Positions 7,417-8,124 of a stretch of DNA of 8,124 nucleotides are shown here, in pieces (positions within the stretch are counted from its first letter, which is position 1; every line of letters begins with the position of its first letter). This stretch comes from JAICTV01 sp034666045. GTDB lineage: Bacteria > Planctomycetota > Phycisphaerae > Tepidisphaerales > Tepidisphaeraceae. The notes under the pieces are model-generated. The model searched no databases. It saw only the letters and a list, made by a program, of their open reading frames with translations, and was not told the DNA's origin. A program made the position numbers and the translations under genes. Location: the NCBI GenBank assembly GCA_034666045.1, contig JAXDMN010000412.1:1-8124 (forward strand), given 5' to 3'.

Positions 7417-7585
7417 ATCCGGCTTTTACACACCGCGGGGCGGCGATTTTTCCGGACATTGCGCGCGGGCAGCCCATTATCCACCTACAGCCGCGCCGCC
7501 GCCGCGCCGATATCTCTTTCGGCGGGGACGTTGCCGCGTGACATTCACGCGCGCCGCGTCCTCCAGCCGGATTAGGAGCGGTGAC
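7417..7585. other. Intergenic region before MshEN-type gene
   Basis: These 169 bases carry no gene. They end with AGGAG (7574-7578), seven bases before the GTG start of the next gene, which decides that start. No clear promoter boxes or T-tailed hairpin were found; a promoter for the next gene may still be here because the spacing is too large for tight coupling. Confidence 0.5.
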
Positions 7586-8062
7586 GTGGCAGCAAAAGGC
7601 ATTCAGATCGGTCAGTTGCTCATCGAGCAGGGCACGCTCAGCGCGACGCAGGTCGAGCACATCCTGAGGGTGCAGAAGGTGAGCCACCGCCCGTTCGGCG
7701 ACCTCGCCGAGCGGCTGTTCGGCATCAGCCCGCAGGCGGTCGAGGACGCGTGGGTGCAGCAGTACATGCGGATGGTCGGCACGGTCGATCTCGACGAGCA
7801 GAAGTTCGACGAGCAGTGCCTGCGCCTGCTGAACCGCCGCCAGGCGTGGCAGTTTCACGTGCTGCCGATGGCGCATTCGGACGATCAGTTGAACATCGCG
7901 ACGGACACGGAGAACCTGGTTCGCGCGGTGAATTTCTCCGCGAAGAAACTGGACGAGCCGGTGTTTTTCCAGATCGCCGAGCGGGCGCAGCTTCGGGAAT
8001 TTTTGATGAAGCATTATCCGGTGCCGGAGCATATCGCCAAGTATGCGGAGACGATGAAGTAA
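7586..8062 (+). CDS. Stand-alone MshEN / GspE N-terminal-like domain protein
   Basis: From GTG 7586 (AGGAG seven bases upstream) the protein has 158 residues. It begins with IQIGQLLIEQGTLSATQVEHI, followed by LRVQ, which follows the MshEN repeat pattern (RLGxxLL..G.L....L...L..Q) except that the leading Arg-Leu is Gln-Ile. A second, looser copy follows (RPFGDLAERLFGISPQAVEDA). The C-terminal half, FHVLPMAHSDDQLNIATDT...EPVFFQIAERAQLREFLMKHY, is typical of the N-terminal domain of type II secretion/type IV pilus ATPases (GspE, PilB, MshE). The Walker ATPase domain is absent: the gene ends by TAA at 8062. Some MshEN domains bind cyclic di-GMP; the changed first motif makes binding uncertain here. 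Possible roles are a c-di-GMP or protein-interaction module acting with a pilus or secretion ATPase encoded elsewhere. Confidence 0.75.
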   Translation: MAAKGIQIGQLLIEQGTLSATQVEHILRVQKVSHRPFGDLAERLFGISPQAVEDAWVQQYMRMVGTVDLDEQKFDEQCLRLLNRRQAWQFHVLPMAHSDDQLNIATDTENLVRAVNFSAKKLDEPVFFQIAERAQLREFLMKHYPVPEHIAKYAETMK

Positions 8063-8080
8063 TTCAGTTCAGAGAATTGA

Positions 8081-8124
8081 ACCACGAAGTCACGAAGACC
8101 ACGAAGAGCCGCTCTTCGTGGTCT
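8081..8124. repeat. CACGAAG short repeats and 14-base inverted repeat at window edge
   Basis: CACGAAG occurs three times with 8- and 9-base spacing (8083-8089, 8091-8097, 8100-8106) and once inverted as CTTCGTG (8114-8120). AGACCACGAAGAGC (8096-8109) and GCTCTTCGTGGTCT (8111-8124) are perfect inverted repeats around a single C, giving a stem of about 12-13 pairs in RNA. It lies 18 bases after the last stop codon, so it may terminate transcription. It also resembles the ACCACGAAG/CACGAAG intergenic repeats I recall from various environmental bacterial genomes. The window cuts it, so its right end and any T-run are not visible. Confidence 0.6.

Overview
This is a GC-rich bacterial chromosome segment in which every supported gene reads on the + strand. 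The likely source is a planctomycete (Phycisphaerae-like) or a close relative. That rests on LepA wording such as GYGTMDYE, a Uma2 nuclease, a DUF433/PIN remnant, a small Cys-rich membrane protein and a stand-alone MshEN-type protein in one window. The taxonomic call is inference; no rRNA or other phylogenetic marker besides lepA is present.

Layout. Positions 1-838 hold no convincing protein gene but many inverted repeats, the best around 439-541; this may be a structured RNA. A sigma70-like promoter (839-867) leads into lepA (elongation factor 4). lepA is complete in content (595 codons) but is broken at codon 458 by an in-frame TAG (2309-2311); homology resumes in the same frame at the next codon and runs to 2725. 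Next come a DUF433 antitoxin-like gene (2754-3068) whose C-terminal tail resembles that of classical PIN-toxin antitoxins, and a 38-residue PIN toxin stub (3065-3181) overlapping it by ATGA. A Uma2-family nuclease (3198-3746) and a three-segment membrane protein with a split CxxC/CxxH motif (3779-4381) follow.

After a 233-base gap comes a three-gene cluster with gaps of 10 and 2 bases: a PfkB-family sugar kinase resembling fructokinases, then two paralogous family 2 glycosyltransferases sharing an unusual SHDM motif and a common C-terminal tail. This cluster probably serves sugar phosphorylation and glycan building. The last gene (7586-8062) encodes only an MshEN/GspE-N-type domain without an ATPase. 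The window ends in short CACGAAG repeats running into a perfect 14-base inverted repeat.

I do not see a complete new multi-gene system. The points most worth checking are the amber codon in lepA, the possible structured RNA upstream of it, the chimeric antitoxin beside a decayed toxin, and the SHDM glycosyltransferase pair.
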